In this document: positions 21,861-34,620 of the stretch, one piece after another | Position numbering within the stretch: position 1 is the first letter of the stretch | Layout: each line of letters begins with the position of its first letter | Assembly (NCBI RefSeq): GCF_030272615.1 | Contig: NC_081406.1 | Coordinates: 239,000,422 to 239,064,421 of the forward strand | DNA length: 64,000 bases | Source: Cryptomeria japonica | Lineage: Eukaryota; Streptophyta; Pinopsida; Cupressales; Cupressaceae | Direction of reading: 5' to 3' | The notes under the pieces: model-generated | Told to the model about the DNA's origin: nothing | The model's database searches: none | What the model saw: the letters and a program-made list of their open reading frames with translations, nothing else | Translations under genes and position numbers: made by a program

Positions 21861-23310
21861 GAGACACCCCTCCCAAATTCAATCAATCAAAGTACCCCCC
21901 AAAAATGATGATTTTGGCACTTTATATGTGGTGCGTGTACAATGGGCCACTTGCAAACAATAGCAAGGTGGACTTCTGATTTTATTTTACAATGGCCCCA
22001 ATAGGCTGAGAAATACAATGCAAAAGACCAATAAGATAGATCTATGCAATACAAGTGCCAAATTGGCCAAAAAACACCATATGCTGAAAGTACAATTTCT
22101 ACCAAATTTTCTGCAAACTGATAGCATATTATGAGATTAGACAAAAAAATTATGCACTTTAAAAAAAATGGCACCTGAAAAGGAGTTTGTATGAGCCCAA
22201 ACAGAGTCCTTGAAGTTGCAGAAACGAGGATTAGATAGGTACAGTCACCAAAAACTGATATTTCTAAAAAATATGTCCATCAAAATAAGAAAATAATGCC
22301 ACCACAAGAAAGTACATGAAATTCTAGTTCATTTCAAAAACAATTGCACTGAAAAAGGAGCAAAAATGAGCAAGATATGGCCATTTGAAGTTGAACTGCA
22401 AAATAAAAAAGCTCAATGGAGGGGGTGTGCAATATTTTTTAGAATGATGACGTTAGGAAAATGCAAGCTTAAATTTGATGGCTGTATGACTATCACCAAA
22501 ATTCACCTCCCTGCCTGCGTGGCATCCATACAGTACTAACGAATGACGTGTCATAGTTTGATTGGTAGAAACAATGACATGTCGTACAACCTGCTGACGA
22601 GGACGTTAAGATGTTTTGCTAATTGGGCAGGTCATGGTAGGTGACGTGGCCAATGGGTTGCCATTGATTGGCCATCAGGGACTATTAGGGCCGGAGCTGT
22701 AGTGGGGGGCTGCCACAATCGGGGCGCGGGAGGCGAGGTCGACGGGTGGCAAGGCTGTCAGTGGGAGGGAGCCCGGTGCTGGCAGGAAGGCCGGGAGCTG
22801 GGAGACTGGGGGGCCAACAGGAGAAGACATTGAGGGGGCCAAAAGCCAGCAAGGAAGATGCCAAAAGATCAGAAGACCAAAGCCGAAGGACTGCAGGGTA
22901 CGACCTTGCAACCTGCAGAGTACGAAGGTCGGCGGGGGGAACTCCACCACACAATTTTTAATTTTAATTTTTTTTTTTTTTCAAAAATAACTTTTTTGAA
23001 TTTTTTTTTCTGCGTATAATGAAATATATATATATATATATATATATATTCTTTTTGCAGATTTTTTTAAATTTTTTTTTTTGAAATCCGTACTATACCA
23101 CCCAAATTGGGCAAAAATTTTCCTCCAAGCTCGAAATTTGACTTTCACCAAAATAGGTCGAATTTATACTCACAATTCATGGAAACGACCACTTGGATGC
23201 AATGGCAAGGTCAGATATGGTCTAGGACATCTCCAAAAGATGCTTCTCCTGAGTTCTGCCTATTGATATCACAATAATATCTCTCAAAGACGAGTCATTG
23301 ATGCTCTAAT
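21861..23310 (-). other. Copia-2 5' leader with GC-rich island and AT repeat
   Basis: 1.45 kb without a credible gene. 22,680-22,950 is strikingly GC-rich against AT-rich surroundings, followed by poly-T stretches and an (AT)n run at 23,024-23,049. Confidence 0.6.
23024..23049. repeat. (AT)n microsatellite
   Basis: About 13 AT units in the Copia-2 leader. Confidence 0.9.
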
Positions 23311-23323
23311 GGCTCTGATATCA
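23311..23323 (-). promoter_or_regulatory. Copia-2 primer-binding site (initiator-Met tRNA)
   Basis: The minus strand reads TGATATCAGAGCC, one mismatch from the usual TGGTATCAGAGCC, directly abutting the 5' LTR. Confidence 0.85.
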
Positions 23324-23769
23324 TGTGATATTTTGCCAAGATCAAGAGCTCAATGAAATGTATAAAATAGAGAGACAAGAATAAACTGTATTCTCATCAA
23401 TAGATATAAAAATGATGTTACATACAATGTAAATAAGCCCACTTATATAGGCAAGGCTATATGGATACATGAGCACACAAATATGACATGTGGCTCAATA
23501 AGAAACAAGGGTAGGTAGGAGAAACAATAAAATATTCCACATGAGGTGGATAACCCAGTGAAGCTAGAATTATCACTCCATAATAAGTGGATATGATAAA
23601 GTAGTAACAAGATCAACACCATAAAAGGTGGAAATTCTCCTACACACAGTATCCCAATGTGGCACAAACACCCAAGTTTCTCATACCCAAACTACTATGA
23701 AATGCAATTCCTAAGTAAACTTAAGTAAGGTGTAATAATATCCATGATGAATAATTATTCACACCAACA
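23324..23769 (-). repeat. Copia-2 5' LTR
   Basis: 446 bp, pairs with 18847-19323. TATA-like box on the minus strand at 23442-23449. Confidence 0.9.
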
Positions 23770-25890
23770 AACCCTCATTTTTCTTAAGTATTTCGTTTCT
23801 TGGAGATTTAGGTTGAACTTCCTCCCTAGGGTTAGGTGAATGCTAGATAAATGAGATCATGCCAAAATTTGGAGTCTTTGGGAAGGAAAGTAGTTGAGAA
23901 GTAAGTTCACAAGCTCTAGTATGATGTCTCCATTGGCGTTCTCTTGCCCAATGGGTTTTTTTAGTTTTAGCTAAAAGTTGTGAAGGTTTGGGATACATAG
24001 GAATAGGCTTATTCTCTTCTTTAAAAAAAGGATGTGAAAGAGAAATTTTTTTAGTTTGAAAGATAGGCGCTTTCCTTTGTATAATGAAGGAGGCAGAACC
24101 ATGACATATAAAGGAGGAATAGAAGGTATAGGAAGAAGATCGAGTCCATCATGAGGAGGAGGAATGGGTCTATTATGAAGAAGAGGAATGGGATTAGGAT
24201 CTTGAGTCTTGCTCAAGGATAGGATCATCTCATTCTTCCATCTTTGATAGGATTTAAAAAGAGCATCACTTCGAGGCTTAAGCAGTTCAAATTGTTTAGA
24301 CCAAAAGTAATCAAGATTAACATATCCTTTCCTTATCATGGGTTGATACATGTTGTGAGTAATTGTTTCGATTTTGTCATCAAGAGGGAATTTAAAGCAC
24401 CAATGAACAATAGAAGAGATTTATTTCATGGAAAAGAGCCAAAAATGTCCCAAATTCACATGAAATTGTTCCAAGGTAGGAATGATAGCAAAATCGACAT
24501 CTAAAGATTTAGTACCAACCTCAATGGGAAGGGTAATAGAGCCAATAGTGGGACAAGAGTAACCATCAAAGATATTAATTATCACATCATATTTCTCATA
24601 TGTTACTTGATACAATTATGTATAAAGATATTCTTTAGTTATCACATTTACCATGCATGCAGGATCAATGATCACACCTTGTGAAAGCATGCTTTTGATC
24701 CTCACAATGATGTATAGTGGGCCATCAAGTGCTTCAATAGTCTCACTAGGATCAAAGGTAATACATAGGTCCTTAGGAGGTGTATATTATCAATAAGATT
24801 GATCACATTGTTAGACTCAAAGCCAAGATCATTAGGAGAAAATGCAAGATGATCGTACTCAATCACATTAGTATTATGGGAAGGCAAAGGATTGGTAAAG
24901 ATTTGGAGATTTTGATTCAAAGGGGCTACGGATTTGTTTCCTTTGTCACTCACACCAGCTACATATATGGTATTTTTATCAATAAGGTCTTCTATCTTAC
25001 TTTTTAGGGAATAACACTTTTCAGTGTCATGATCGGATTGACGATAATATTGGAAAAAGGATTTGGATGTCATAATGAGGTGGAAAAGGTTTGGTTGAGT
25101 TAATTGGTTTGATGGGAGGAAGCTTCAACATGTTCTTACTCAACAATTGTCTCATAATTCTATGCAAAGATTCAAGAGGATTGAATTCTATTATGAAGTA
25201 CTTGGATAAAGGAGGCACACCTATTGTCACAATTGCTACTTGAGTATTGTTGTTGTCATTGAACTTGATGAATCCTTTATTCGGTTTAAACTTTGTAAGA
25301 GGTTGTTGAACACTTTCATTCTTATCAACCAGAGCCATTGAAGGAGATGATTCAAATCAATTCAGTTGAAGTTGATAATTATGAAAAACTGTGCATAACT
25401 ACATACAAAGGAAGTAAACTTAGAAAATAGAAGCTTAACCCTAATGTATTTTTTCAAATTAGAAATGAAAATTCTTTGAACATCTTGATTAGGCATATGA
25501 TAAGAAATTTGAGAATACAAATGCTTATATCTATCAATAAAATCAGTCACTTTTTCTTTAACGCCTTGCTTACAAGGTGTTAAATTAGTCAAAGTAATCT
25601 TAGGACCAATAATATTGAGAAATTATTGAAATTATTTAATAGAATAAGGAGGTAAAGAAAAATATCATTACAAAGTTTTTTCTCTGAATGTTCTAGTAAA
25701 CAATTTGGCCAAAGGTCTTTGATCATAGGCAAAATCACTACACAAAGTTTGTAATATTTTCACATGAGTCATAGGATCACCTTTTCCATTATAAAGATCC
25801 AATTTAGAGGCTTCTATATGTTTATAGGGGACAACACGAACAATATCATTAGATAATGGGCTAGTTACATCAAATGTGGGCACATTATAC
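23770..25890 (-). pseudogene. Element A gag/protease-like polyprotein, main part
   Basis: Successive frames align with Y residues about 290-1010. They include a gag core (FDVTSPLSNDIVRVVP; LYNGKGDPMTHVK; CKQGVKEKVTDFIDRYKHL), a knuckle with Tyr in place of one ligand (FFQYYRQSDHDTEKC), and a protease-like domain with I-I-D-P-A-C at about 24,655-24,672. The Y equivalent reads I-D-P-S-C, so the altered active site predates both copies. A basic/linker part lies at 23,800-24,351. Several stops and frameshifts are present. The fragment stops abruptly near 25,890, where unrelated sequence begins. Confidence 0.85.
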
Positions 25891-26894
25891 TAGATTTACA
25901 TGGAAAACCCTAAATAGGGAAAAATAATGATGAGAATCATACTCACAATATGAATAAAATTGATTACAACATTTAGGCTCAAGGCCAAGGAGTTCATTTC
26001 TCCTAAAAGGACTTTCAAGACTAAGGAGCAAAACCTTAGGGAAAGATACAAAGGACTTGTAGTATTGAAACTCATTGTCTTAGGAAAGGATACAAATGAA
26101 TGCATTGGCTACCAAAATAATCACATCTTCTTTTGGAAGGTGTAGAGGATCAGTGAACTAAAATGAAGAAGATCACTTGATCATGAAATTTTCCTCTAGC
26201 CACCGTGTCAAGTGAACAATATCATGGCAAACCCATATGATTTCAAATACCGTCTCAAAGCTTCTTCATAAGCTATATTTCACACTTTTGATATACCAAA
26301 TCTACTTGGACATCATTCAAATCCACTCCACATCAATTTACATACATCCCATACTCAACTCATATATATCTGCAATCCTAGATATACAAGATAATTCATT
26401 TAAACCCTAATTGAGAGTTGGCCACAAATAATATAAACAATAACACATACATTTGGCCACTCAGACCAAAAATATCAATTGTGGCCCACTCCAGGAGATA
26501 AAGGAGACCCAACACCATTACAACACATCCTTTCCAAATTATTTTAATGAACTGCACATGCTAGCACATTCTTTAAGGTTAGCAACAAGTAAAGCATGTA
26601 GATGAATAACATAGCATGCCAACCAATCGACCTAAAAACATCTTGCAATGCACAAAACTAAATGTAGATCTACAAATTCCATAGTGACCCATATCAACCT
26701 TCAAATTCATTGGAAACCAAAGCATATCTAGAACCAAAGGACATGTGATCAAACATATAGGATACAACACTTTAGTCAATTGAAAACCAACTCGACTAAC
26801 AACACAACTCAAAACACCATAACTTCCCTTGCCAATCAAATCATCACTAGAAAAATAAACTAAAACACTACATAAAGAAAATAAACATGTCCTC
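25891..26894. other. Unresolved LTR-like sequence left of Copia-3
   Basis: No gene is seen. A start of the type 'ggaaaaccctaaatagggaaaaa' followed by atgatgagaatcatactcac resembles the exon-less LTR phrase of Copia-3 (gaaaacccaaaaagggaaaaacc...ggaatcctacccac), so this may be another copia LTR fragment. Copia-3 seems to be inserted in it, and its continuation may be 35,886-36,290. Confidence 0.35.
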
Positions 26895-28166
26895 CAAGAA
26901 AATAAATAGTGAACAACTGAGAGTGGGGGGGGGGGGGGTGAATCAGTTGTTAACATATTATAACATTTAATCCACAAACCAACCTTAAACTAGAGCACAT
27001 AAATATTTAAATACCAGTAAGGCAGACATAGATGCCGGTAGACACATATACCGGTAAACAATGTAACTCAACAATTAAATAGATAATCAATGCAAAGAAA
27101 CCATACCATATAACACCATGATTTGTAGGTAGAAAACCCAAAAAGGGAAAAACCATAGTGGGAATCCTACCCACAGTCAAATGATACTTCTACAGAAAGT
27201 ATGTAATATAATGAGGGGCCTGCACATGCAGAAAGACACGCTTCCTAGAGTAAACTGCTCATTGCAAAAGAGTCTCACCGACTATAGAGGTTAAAACCAC
27301 CTCAAGATATTTGGACAACAATCCAGAATAATGATATGCTAGAAATAGCATCTACCATGATTGATTACAGTCCTGGTTAAGCTTAATACCGGAGGCCTTT
27401 GACCTCTTCCTTAATCCCAATTCGATCACCTATGATCGACCTAATACTTCGCATATGATATTACAATTCATGACCACGATACACGATCTACAATGAGATC
27501 TTACATTCATTTATACCAACCCTAAGGCCTAAACCAATTAGGTTAGCCACCTAAAAGATATTACAATAAGATCATTACATAAATCCATTTTACAATGATA
27601 TGCAGTGTCGTCTTAAGAACAAAACAACAATTACAAATCCATAGATCATCCCGAAACATCTCGGTAATGTGTAGAGTACACGTTATCATGATATCGGTCC
27701 ATAACCTAGATAGGTACCAGACCTATTATGGGTCCACCATGCTAAAGAAATGTCTTCAAGGAGTTGAAGCATGATTAAAGAACATTTTCAACATCCTAAA
27801 ATCCATTTAGAAGCCGCACCAACACCACTTGTGCATCCTATCAAGATTCCTTAGTGAAAGCTCTACTGGTAAAACCTTAAACCAATGCTGGTAAGGCTTT
27901 ACAAGAATGTATGATAGCATATGATTACCAAGTCAATACCAACTGACCAAAACATGCAGTAGGAACATGTAACACATAAAATCAAACATGCTCCATTGAT
28001 CCAAACATGCTGGAAGTGTCCAACAGATAATCTCTTCTACCGGTAACACTAGATCTTCTACCGGTAACCAAAACCTGTCTGTTGGTAACCTTCCATAACA
28101 ACTAGTGTTGACATCAATGACAAAAGATCAATGCAACACATAATCAATTCATCCATAATGCCAAAA
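26895..28166 (-). repeat. Copia-3 3' LTR
   Basis: Parallels 34635-35885 along its length (gaacaact, tataacatttaatccacaaacc, cgatcacctatgatcgacc, accggtaac). It contains a 14-base G run at 26925-26938, against 12 in the partner LTR. The left boundary is approximate. The right end ccaaaa is a mutated CCAACA. Confidence 0.85.
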
Positions 28167-28178
28167 ATCTCCCCCTTT
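28167..28178 (-). promoter_or_regulatory. Copia-3 polypurine tract
   Basis: The minus strand reads AAAGGGGGAGAT next to the LTR, the same word as in element B (45009-45020). Confidence 0.85.
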
Positions 28179-28519
28179 GGCATTGATGGCAACACTAGAT
28201 GTGAAAAAACATAGATAAGTACTAAGAAGTGCCAAACAAGTCTCCCCCTATGGAAGACAACCAAAAATCTGTGTGAATGATATCTCTGTAAAGTTCTAAA
28301 TAAATATCTCCCCCTAATGTATACAACTCTTTTTTCTTTATTTTTACATCAATATCTCTCCCCCTTTGACATCAATGCCATAAATTTGACAAAAATATCA
28401 AAGCAATAATGTAAATCTCAAAGCTTACTACTTCCCTTGAGTAGTAGCACCACTCATCAGTGCCATAATGAATAATATCTTTGATAATGCATGTCGGACT
28501 GATGAAAAAATTGCATCAA

Positions 28520-29934
28520 TCAAGTCTCTGTCGGAGGGGCAGAAACCCCAAACCTGTCTCTCAAGTACTCAAATGATTCCTTAGACAATGGTTTAGTGAA
28601 TATATCTACAATTTGTTCTTTAGTGTTCACATAAACCATTTTGACTTCCTTTTCTTCTACCTTGTCCTTCAGAAAGTTGTACTTTATCGATATATTCTTA
28701 GTCTTGGACTGAAATACCAGATTTTTAGACATGTCAATAGGTACATAGTTATCACAATAGATAACTGCTGGTTCACTATAATTTACCCTGACATCCTTCA
28801 ACATTTGCTTCATCCACAAAACTTGAGTGCAATTAGTTGCTGCTGCAACATACACAACTTCTGTAGTAGATAAAGAAATGCATGATTGTATTTTGCTGAT
28901 CCATGAAACCAATTTCTTTCTAAGAAAGAAAGCTCCACTAGAAGTGCTCTTCCTGTCATCAGTATCTCCTGCCCAATTTGAGTTAGTATATGCACATAAA
29001 GTGAAATCATCATTTTTAGAATACCATAAGCCATATTATGTTGTTCCTTGCAAATACCGAAATATCCTCTTTACTACACATTAATGATTTTCTTTAGGAT
29101 TACTTTGATATCTTGAAACAATAGCTACTACATTCATAATATCAGGTCTAGTATGAGTTAGATATACTAGACCACCAATCATAGACTTATACCTTGCCGA
29201 ATTTACCGGTATAGAAATATCCTTGATAGATAATTTCTCACTTGTCACCATAGGAGTACTTACCAGTTTGGAATTATCCATACCAAACTTCTTCAAAAAT
29301 TCTCTCAGATACTTAGTTTGACAGATAAAAATGCCTTTGTCAGTTTGAGTAATTTGCAAACCTAAGAAAAAATTCATCTCACCAATCATGGACATTTCAA
29401 ATTCATTCTTCATATTGTTAGCAAATTCCATGCACAATTTATCTTCTCCTCCAAAAATGATATCATCAACAAATACTTCAATAATCAAAATATCATCATC
29501 AATGATCTTATAGTATAAATTACTATTAGCACTACCTTTAGTAAAACCAAGCTTCAAAATATATTTATCCAACCTTGCATACCAAGCTCTAGGAGTTGTT
29601 TCAAACCATATAAAGCTTTCTTCAATCTGCAAACCATATCTTTATCATCTGTCAGTGAAAATACATTAGGCTGTTCAATGTATACTTCTTCCTCAAGTTC
29701 ACCATTCAAAAATGCACATTTAACATCCATTTGATAAACCTTATAGTTCTTATAAGCTACACAGACAAGAAATAGTCTAACAACTTCAATTATAGCTACA
29801 GGTGCAAATGTCTCACCATAATCAATTCCTTCCATTTGAGAATATTCTTTACAAACCAATCTAGCCTTGTTTCTTACAACTTGACCATCCTCATTCAGTT
29901 TATTTCTAAAAAACCCATTTAGTTCCAATAACAT
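28520..29934 (-). pseudogene. Copia-3 reverse transcriptase and RNase H
   Basis: 29554-29934 encodes the RT N-terminal part (RNKARLVCKEYSQMEGIDYGETFAPVA, YQMDVKCAFLNGELEEEVYI). 29081-29632 carries the catalytic box FVDDIIFGG and LGLQI. 28520-28912 is RNase H (SWISKIQSCISLSTTEVVYVAA, IYCDN, HTKNISIKYNFLKD, ending VNTKEQIVDIFTKPL). Frames change at about 29,600 and 29,080, so the enzyme is broken. It synthesises element cDNA. Confidence 0.9.
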
Positions 29935-30252
29935 TCTTATTTTTAGAATGGGGAACTAAAGTCCAAGTTTCAATCTTCTCTATATGATTTAATTCATCTT
30001 TCATATCCTTTAACAAATGTTTATCCTTACAAGCTTCAATAACAATTGCCGGTTCAACTTGAGAAATAAGACATACCTATTCATTAGCCATTTTCCTTCT
30101 AGTCATAACTCCCTTGTTCCTATCTCCAATGATTTATGTTTAGAGTGATTTAATCTTACATACCTTGGTGTCTTCTGAACTTTAGGTTCACTGCTCTAAT
30201 CATCAATCATAGTTAAATTTTGTGATTGTGCTGGTGTAACTATCTTAGCTTC

Positions 30253-31103
30253 CTATATTGGTTGAGGCATTTCTGGTTCAGTTATGATCATTTTCACTGC
30301 CGGTTCCTTGTATGATATAGATTGATTTCTATACTGCTCATCTACTTTTACATTAGCACTCTCCACAATTTTCTGTAATCTTTTGTTATAACATCTATAT
30401 CCTTTGGTTTGAATTGAGTAACCAAGAAATATCCCTTCATCACATCTAGGACCAAACTTTCCAATTGAATAATCTTTTTGATATAGCATTTACTTCCAAA
30501 AATTCTGAAATATTTAACAGTAGGTGTGTGTCCAAACCATAGTTCATAAGGGGTCTTACTAGTTTCACCTTTGATGTGAACTCTGTTGAATGTGTAGACT
30601 GCTGTACTCACTACTTCTCTCCTATAGATATGAGGCAATTTGGCTTCCATCATCATAGATCTTGCTGCATCCAAAATGGTTCTGTTCTTTCTTTCCACTA
30701 CTCCATTTTGCTGAGGAGTCCTAGGTGCAGATAGCTGTCTCCTGATTCCATTTGTTTCACAATAACTGTTAAATTCATGAGAAGTGAACTCACCTCCTTG
30801 ATCCGATCTTAGACAATTGATTTTCAATCCAGTTTTAGTTTCAACCTTTGCTTTAAAGATCTTGAATTTATTATAAGCTTCAAACTTCTCCCTTAGAAAA
30901 GTCACCCACATCATTCTAGAATAGTCATCAATAATCAACATGAAATACCTATCACCTTGAAAGCTTCTAGTCCTTGCTGGACCACATAAGTTAGTGTGAA
31001 TCAAATCAAGTACACCATTATATTTACCATGTATGCTCTTAAAAGAACTTCTAACTTGCTTACCCAATTGCCATTCCTTACATACTAGATTATGAGGCTT
31101 CAT
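30253..31103 (-). pseudogene. Copia-3 integrase
   Basis: The core at 30348-31103 contains the catalytic aspartates in LIHTNLCGP / IIDDYSR and LRSDQGGEF and the glutamate in PQQNGVVERKNRT, so D-D-E is visible. 30253-30489 encodes the C-terminal part (DEGIFLGYSIQTKGYRCYN) after a frameshift. It is copia-type integrase, positioned upstream of RT as in that superfamily. Confidence 0.9.
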
Positions 31104-31184
31104 AATCTTAGGTATATCTCTAACTGCCTTAGTTGAACTGATCTTAACAATACAATTGAAATTAACATGACATAACCTCTTATG

Positions 31185-31655
31185 CTATAACTGACTCTCA
31201 TCAATATGAGAAATTAAGCATGTCTTATTACAAGTGTTCAAGTGGAAGATATTACTTCCTGTCTGAATACCGGTTGCAATCTCCAAACCAATCTTGTTAA
31301 TGATTTTGCATTTTCTATCTTTAAACTGAAGTTGGAAACCCTTGTCCACCAATTGACCAACACTCAAAAGATTATGCTTTAAAACTTCTACATAATAGAC
31401 ATTATCAGTATTATGCTTTCTATCCAAAGAAATAATACCTCTACCTTTGATCATACATGCTTTGTCATCTCCAAATCTGACTTGACCACCATTGTATTCT
31501 TGCAGGGACAAAAATTTCCCTTTATCTCCAGTCATATGATGTGAGCATCCACTATCAATTACCCATTCATCCTTATCTTCAACTTTTGCTGCCAGGGACT
31601 TCTCTTCATTCTTGATATCCAGTTTTGGTTCATCTTCCTTTAAAGAATAGAACAC
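31185..31655 (-). pseudogene. Copia-3 protease and GAG-pre-integrase region
   Basis: The protease hallmark EWVIDSGCSHHMTGD is near 31,530-31,570. It is followed by FGDDKACMIKGRG and YYVEVLKHNLLSVGQL, typical of copia. The catalytic D-S-G is intact. A stop separates it from the integrase core. Confidence 0.88.
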
Positions 31656-31724
31656 CCATTTCTTTCCATTGCCGGATCCACTAGTAGAGTCTTCTACCAG
31701 TTCATCCCCAGAGTCATCAGTTAC

Positions 31725-31962
31725 TCATTTCTTAACTCTTTCCTCAAACCTTACATTCCTTTCAGGACATCTAGATGCAAAATGACCAATCTTATTATAT
31801 GCAAAACATTTAAAAGGTTCTTTTCCTTCATACTTACTTCCAATCGGTCCTTTAGGTACTCTTCTAGCAAATAAGGCTTCAATTTGCTCAAGTTCTTCAT
31901 CTTCTTTCCTCATGTCTTCCAATTCTTTTGCATATAGGACTTTCCAATCACTTTTGTCGGTA

Positions 31963-32002
<40 letters not shown>

Positions 32003-32128
32003 ATGCATGAAAAGGAGGTTCAAACTTTACAGCTCCAAAAGATCCAAATTCTTTAAGCTCAAACACAGATAATTTCTCAATCAGAATGTCTCCATTAATT
32101 GAAGTGTTTTCCATTGTTCTTAACTCAT
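31725..32128 (-). pseudogene. Copia-3 gag C-terminal half with zinc knuckle and poly-Ser
   Basis: The knuckle reads CFAYNKIGHFASRC: the second Cys of CX2CX4HX4C is Tyr. Upstream a run of minus-strand TCA codons (31,964-32,000) encodes poly-serine next to a short in-frame stop. The left TSD (ctcat, 32124-32128) of the solo LTR ends this part. Confidence 0.8.
31964..32000. repeat. (GAT)n trinucleotide repeat
   Basis: About 12 GAT units. On the gag strand this is a serine repeat. Confidence 0.9.
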
Positions 32129-34021
32129 TGATGCTCTTCAAAAAGGATTAGAAAATCTGTTTGATGGCAACACACACAAGAGCACAAGAAACAAACATTA
32201 GTGTTAGCAACAAAAGATTATCCTAAACAGGCATATCAAGAGAGATATTAAGCATGAAATAGAAAGCATATAAACATAGAATAAAATAGCTAATCAAGAT
32301 GCTCATAGTTGCTCCTCCCTTGTTCCTCTCCTCTCCAAGTCCCAAATGAGTGTAGCTCTCAGCAGCTTTTTGCACTATGGATGCTTATGGAGGATTGAGA
32401 TTTAATATTAAGCTTCAAATATGAAATGAAAAGCTAAATACTATGCTATTGATGCTAAAATGATTGATTTTACCAAAAAGACAAGATTTTAGTTATGCTA
32501 TGCTAAATGCTCTCTAAAAATGTCTATAGCCTAAATGCATACAAGTTTTCAGGATCTGGATTATGAAGGAATGGGCTCTATTTATAGGAAAAATGGAGCA
32601 ATGGATGGCCAAGATTGAAGGGTTTAATCAAGGGTCAAGCTTGAAAGTTGGGGATCCATGTGCACAATTGGCACCAATAAAATAGTGACAAGTGTCAACA
32701 CAGGATTGGGTTGAGAGAAGAGGTTGGAGGCATTAAAGACCTGAGAAGACCTCATGGTTATCTAGAAGGTAAGGGTCAAGCCTAAATTAGGATTACCCAC
32801 TGGATTAGGAGTTAATGCAAGGATAAACCTTTGTGCAAATGATTAAGAGATAATCATGGTCAAAGCATTAAAGGCTTGATGAGACCCTTGGGTTGGGTAG
32901 AGGTTGAGTCAAAACAAATGTTTTAACCATGTGGGAGGGTTTGAGGTAACCATTAATGGTTATTGGAGACTTTGGGGATTAAGTGGTTGAAGGTTGAAAG
33001 CCTTCAATGGTTATCAAAGACTTTGAGCCATTTAGTGGTTGAAGGTTGGAAGCTTTCAAAGGTTATCCAAGACTTTTAGGCTTTGAGAAGTGACTCCATT
33101 TTGCTTAGGAATGTGACAATAATTAGGGGATGGATTAAGTTAATTAGGAAGGGGTTAAAAGAATCTAGAAGGGGATTAGATTTTGCAAGTGGATTTGGTG
33201 GGTGAGGGAAAATAGGATTTTATTAAAATAAAAATTCATTTATTTCAATAAATGTGTGCAAGTTGTATTTGGATAAATATTCAAATAAATATTAATTTAT
33301 TTAAATGAGAAAAAGGAAGATAAAGCATTAAAATGCTTGAAGACTTTGAGGGGAACCATTAAAGGCTTGAAGACTTTAAGGAAAACCATTAAAGTCTTAA
33401 GAAGACTATAGAAGGAAGCCATCAAGTTTGAAGACTTTAAAGCCATCAAGTTTGAATACTTTAAGGGAAACCATTAAAGGTTTCAAGTGGGTGAGGATAA
33501 ATAGGATTTTAAATAAATAATTTATTTAAAATAGTTGTGCAACTTGCTTTTGTAGGAAAATACAAGTGGGTGGAGGATAAAGGTGATTTAAATAAATTAT
33601 TTATTTAAAATAATTGTGCAACTTGCTTTTGTAGGAAAATACAAGTGGGTGGAGGATAAAGGTGATTTAAATAAATGATTTATTTATTTAAATGTGAGAG
33701 GTGGGATTTTGGGGGATTTAAATAAATATTAATTTATTTAAATGTGAGAGGTGGGATTTTGGGGGATTTAAATAAATATTAATTTATTTAAATGTGACAG
33801 AAGATTTAATTAAACAAATATGATTTATTTATTTAATTAATGGTATGAATTTGGTTAAGTGAATTAAATCAAATAAATTGAATAATTTATTTAATTAATA
33901 GGAGAAGAGGGTTAAGATGAATTAATTAAATATTAATTTAATTAATTATTAATTGATGGTTAAATAATCAAATAAATACTAAGTATTCATTTAATTAAGT
34001 GGACAGATTTATGTGACTACA
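32129..34021 (-). mobile_element. Solo LTR 1 (1,893 bp) inserted in Copia-3 gag
   Basis: It starts TGATGCTC and ends GTGACTACA, flanked on both sides by ctcat (32124-32128 and 34022-34026). No internal region or second LTR is present. Removing it with one ctcat restores the gag frame. TATAAATA on the minus strand (32579-32586) suggests minus orientation. Solo LTR 2 at 38,774 is a relative. It arose presumably by LTR-LTR recombination. Confidence 0.93.
33500..33793. repeat. Tandem repeats with AT palindromes in solo LTR 1
   Basis: A 50-bp unit is repeated twice (copies end near 33743 and 33793). Each contains 12-bp inverted arms atttaaataaat / atttatttaaat around a 4-base loop (33716-33743 and 33766-33793). 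A longer unit beginning acaagtgggtggaggataaagg is duplicated just before it. Confidence 0.85.
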
Positions 34022-34576
34022 CTCATTAATTGGAGTTTCCTTCATCTTGTAATCCAGTGGAAGGGCTCTCAAGACTTTGAAAACCATTTCATCTTCACTT
34101 AAAATTCCTCCACAACATTGAATTCCCATAACAATCTCATTTACTCTTTCCATAAATACAACAATTCTTTCATTATCTTCCATTTTCAAGTTTTCATATC
34201 TTACCCGGTAACCATCAAGTTTAGCAATTTTGATAGTAGGGTCACCTTCATTCAGAGTTTGCAATTTGTCCTACATAAAATTTGCCGATGATTTATCAGT
34301 CAATCCCATGATCTGCTGATCAGTAAGTGCACATAAGAGGGCTTCTCTAGCTCTGCAATCATTTTCAATATTCTTATCCAAGTCTACAGAAGAAGGATTG
34401 CCAGATGCCGGATCTTAATGTGTGTATCCTTTCTCAGTGATCTCCCAAATATCCTTGTCAAGATATCTAAGATGAGTCTCCATTCGAATTTTCTATATCC
34501 CATAATTTGTTCCATTAAGCTTAGGGATTTCTCTTATTAAAATAGTTGCCGGTGGATTAGAAGTGTTAGCTGCCAT
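34022..34576 (-). pseudogene. Copia-3 gag N-terminal half
   Basis: The start ATG is at 34574-34576 (MAANTSNPPATILIREIPKLNG). The frame continues through a copia gag domain (KIAKLDGYRVRYENLKM, VFKVLRALPLDYKMKE) with three stops. It is cut by solo LTR 1 within the gag domain. Confidence 0.85.
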
Positions 34577-34620
34577 AGGATCTACCTCAAGCAGTTAAGC
34601 TTCTACAAAAGAGGACCAAT

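Larger units (their letters stand above)
18847..23769 (-). mobile_element. Copia-2: gag/protease-only Ty1/copia-type element nested in element A
   Basis: LTRs (18847-19323 and 23324-23769) start TGTGA and end CCAACA. An initiator-Met-like primer site adjoins the right LTR and a polypurine tract the left, so the element is on the minus strand. The inside (about 4.0 kb) encodes gag, a zinc knuckle, a protease motif and a GAG-pre-integrase-like end, then an unrelated acidic ORF; RT and integrase are absent. The flanking 5-mers aatct/aaccc match at only 3 of 5 positions, but removal with one copy restores the gag frame of element A. LTR indels and the decayed TSD make it older than Y. Confidence 0.88.
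8700..25890 (-). mobile_element. Element A: old gag-only Ty3-type element, split by Y and Copia-2
   Basis: A belongs to the same family as Y: its gag fragments at 10738-11008, 18785-18846 and 23770-25890 align with consecutive parts of the Y polyprotein on the same strand. Y (with its cattc TSD) and Copia-2 separate these pieces, and removing each insert plus one duplication restores the frame. The 3' LTR ends at 9920 beside a polypurine tract. The N-terminal third of gag and the 5' LTR are missing at the right, where unrelated sequence starts near 25,890. No RT or integrase is seen between gag and LTR. The left LTR boundary is approximate. Confidence 0.75.

Noticed and set aside
22675-22950. 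Proline-rich frames in the GC island
   Set aside because: GC-rich composition leaves few stops in all frames; no start context or domain.
26579-26977. 132-codon open frame with a poly-Pro run
   Set aside because: Translation through the G homopolymer at the edge of the Copia-3 LTR; no homology or start context.
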